From an uncultured Prevotellaceae bacterium (GTDB lineage: Bacteria; Bacteroidota; Bacteroidia; Bacteroidales; Bacteroidaceae), in assembly GCA_945486445.1 (NCBI GenBank), contig CALYTD010000047.1:1-7743 (forward strand): 7,743 nt of DNA, written 5' to 3'. Position numbers and translations under genes: made by a program. Positions within the stretch are counted from its first letter, which is position 1; the number at the start of each line of letters is the position of its first letter. The notes under the pieces are model-generated. The model saw only the letters and a program-made list of their open reading frames with translations, did not search any database and was not told where the DNA came from. This document shows, one piece after another, positions 6,280 through 7,743 of this stretch.

Positions 6280-7284
6280 ATGGAGGAGAAAGAAGCAAAA
6301 CTGAAAGCATTGCAGGCAGCAATGGCAAAAATAGAAAAAGACTTTGGAAAAGGTGCCATAATGAAACTCGGTGACGAGAGTGTGGAGAACGTGGAGGTGA
6401 TACCCACAGGCTCACTCGGCCTCGACATAGCACTGGGCGTAGGCGGATACCCCAAAGGACGCATAATAGAAATCTACGGCCCAGAATCATCTGGTAAGAC
6501 AACCCTTGCCATACACGCCATTGCCGAGACACAGAAACTCGGGGGAATAGCAGCATTCATTGACGCAGAACACGCCTTTGACCGCTTCTATGCCTCAAAC
6601 CTCGGAGTAGATGTGGATAACCTTCTCATCTCACAACCAGACAACGGAGAGCAGGCTTTGCAAATAGCAGACCAACTAATATCAAGTGCTGCGGTTGACA
6701 TAATAGTCATAGACTCAGTAGCAGCGCTCACCCCAAAAGCCGAAATAGAGGGCGACATGGGCGAAAACAAAGTAGGACTGCAAGCAAGACTGATGTCACA
6801 GGCACTGAGAAAACTGACCTCCACCATCTCAAAGACAAAAACAACCTGCATCTTCATCAACCAGTTGCGCGAGAAAATAGGCATCACCTTCGGCAACCCA
6901 GAGACCACAACAGGCGGTAACGCACTGAAATTCTACGCCTCAGTACGTATAGACGTGCGTAAATCCACACCCATAAAGAACGGAGAGGAAGTGCTGGGCA
7001 ACCTGACAAAAGTAAAGGTGGTGAAGAACAAAGTAGCTCCACCGTTCCGCAAATGCGAGTTCGACATAATGTTCGGACAAGGCATTTCAAAGACAGGCGA
7101 GATACTTGACCAGGCCGTAACAAGAAACATTGTGAAGAAAAGCGGTTCATGGTTCTCATACGGTGAGGCCAAACTGGCGCAAGGACGCGACGCCGTGCTC
7201 AAACTAATGAAAGACAATCCAGAACTTTGTGAGGAACTTGAAGCAAAGGTAAGAGAGGCCATAGCCGAAGAAAAAGAAGACTAA
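6280..7284 (+). CDS. recA: Recombinase RecA
   Basis: RecA forms ATP-dependent filaments on single-stranded DNA, carries out strand exchange in homologous recombination, and in many bacteria triggers LexA self-cleavage. The 334-residue protein has all key parts: Walker A GPESSGKT (67-74), the catalytic glutamate in DAEHAFD (E97), Walker [11 protein letters not shown] (141-150, D145), DNA-binding loop L1 around [12 protein letters not shown] (157-168 region) and loop L2 [15 protein letters not shown] (204-218). [10 protein letters not shown] and DNGEQAL are of the Bacteroidetes type. The C-terminal domain is present but the acidic tail is short (EEKED). ATG 6280 is the natural start; the 66 bases before it contain no G, so there is no Shine-Dalgarno sequence, which is not unusual in Bacteroidetes. 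No LexA-type operator was recognised. The peptidase T gene begins 13 bases after the stop. Confidence 0.98.
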   Translation: MEEKEAKLKALQAAMAKIEKDFGKGAIMKLGDESVENVEVIPTGSLGLDIALGVGGYPKGRIIEIYGPESSGKTTLAIHAIAETQKLGGIAAFIDAEHAFDRFYASNLGVDVDNLLISQPDNGEQALQIADQLISSAAVDIIVIDSVAALTPKAEIEGDMGENKVGLQARLMSQALRKLTSTISKTKTTCIFINQLREKIGITFGNPETTTGGNALKFYASVRIDVRKSTPIKNGEEVLGNLTKVKVVKNKVAPPFRKCEFDIMFGQGISKTGEILDQAVTRNIVKKSGSWFSYGEAKLAQGRDAVLKLMKDNPELCEELEAKVREAIAEEKED

Positions 7285-7297
7285 CAAACAGAAGAAG

Positions 7298-7743
7298 TTG
7301 ACAATACAAGACAGATTCATACGCTATACAAAGTTTGACACACAGTCGGCGGAAGACTCCGCCACGGTGCCGAGTACCCCGAAGCAACTACTCTTCGCAG
7401 AGTATCTGAAAGAAGAGATGGAGGCAGAGGGGCTTTGTAATGTCATACTCAACAGCAAGGGATATCTGTATGCCACACTTCCAGCAAACACGAACAAGGC
7501 TATTCCCACCATAGGTTTTATCAGTCACTATGACACTTCACCCGACTGCTCAGGAGAAAACGTCAAAGCACGCGTGATAAAACATTACAACGGCAGCGAC
7601 ATAGAACTGTCAGAAGGCGTGTGGAGCACAACAGAGAAATTCCCAGAACTGCTGTGCCACATCGGAGAAGACATCATAGTAACAGACGGAACCACACTAC
7701 TCGGAGCAGACGACAAAGCCGGCATAGCGGAGATAATGCACGC
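7298..7743 (+). CDS. pepT: Peptidase T (tripeptide aminopeptidase), N-terminal part, TTG start, cut by window edge
   Basis: The first 148 codons of peptidase T are present. It is a cytoplasmic zinc-dependent M20B aminopeptidase that removes the N-terminal residue from tripeptides. The frame reads TIQDRFIRYTKFDTQS at the start, VPSTPKQ (25-31), then GFISHYDTSPDCSGENV (73-89) holding the first metal ligands (H77, D79), and TDGTTLLGADDKAGIAEIM (129-147) with the bridging aspartate region. These closely match the well-known peptidase T motifs. There is no in-frame ATG between the upstream stop at 7262-7264 and residue 41, which lies past conserved sequence. TTG at 7298, preceded by AGAAGAAG, is therefore the only sensible start and puts the N-terminus exactly where the family begins. 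The gene sits 13 bases after the recA stop and is probably on the same transcript. The catalytic dimerisation domain and the remaining ligands lie beyond the window. Confidence 0.92.
   Translation, partial: MTIQDRFIRYTKFDTQSAEDSATVPSTPKQLLFAEYLKEEMEAEGLCNVILNSKGYLYATLPANTNKAIPTIGFISHYDTSPDCSGENVKARVIKHYNGSDIELSEGVWSTTEKFPELLCHIGEDIIVTDGTTLLGADDKAGIAEIMH

Noticed and set aside
6282..6288. GGAGGAG right after the recA ATG, considered as a Shine-Dalgarno sequence
   Set aside because: It lies inside codons 1-3, no downstream start codon with better RecA alignment exists, and the RecA N-terminus fits ATG 6280.

Overview
The window looks like core chromosome from a member of the Bacteroidales, most likely Prevotella or a close relative. 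The evidence is the paired type IX secretion genes porU and porV, a RecA of the Bacteroidetes type, a carboxynorspermidine/carboxyspermidine dehydrogenase, and two promoters that match the Bacteroidetes pattern (TTG or TTTG, about 20 bases, then TAnnTTTG). GC content looks intermediate, near one half. Isoleucine is written mostly as ATA, even in recA. No mobile element, CRISPR array, tRNA or rRNA was seen.

Layout: (1) Positions 1-2052 hold the 3' end of porU and a complete porV, 12 bases apart, forming a type IX secretion operon that ends in a strong hairpin terminator. (2) Convergent to it, on the minus strand, is a membrane acyltransferase of the acyltransferase-3 family, with its own Bacteroidetes promoter. 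(3) About 590 bases without a credible gene separate that promoter from a second promoter pointing the other way. The part next to the acyltransferase promoter may be a dispersed intergenic repeat. (4) The second promoter starts a forward run: a lipoprotein of unknown function, the polyamine enzyme, recA, and the start of peptidase T, which runs off the right edge. (5) The 168-base gap before recA is unusual. A nearly C-free arm near the end of the upstream gene is partly complementary to a G-free, tandemly repeated stretch that runs into the recA start codon.

Functionally the genes cover protein export to the cell surface (PorU/PorV), probable acyl modification of a surface glycan, spermidine-type polyamine synthesis from aspartate semialdehyde, recombination and DNA repair, and tripeptide breakdown. 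Nothing here is a clear new defence or mobile system. The best leads are the recA leader, the long intergenic element, the TTG start of peptidase T and the uncharacterised lipoprotein.
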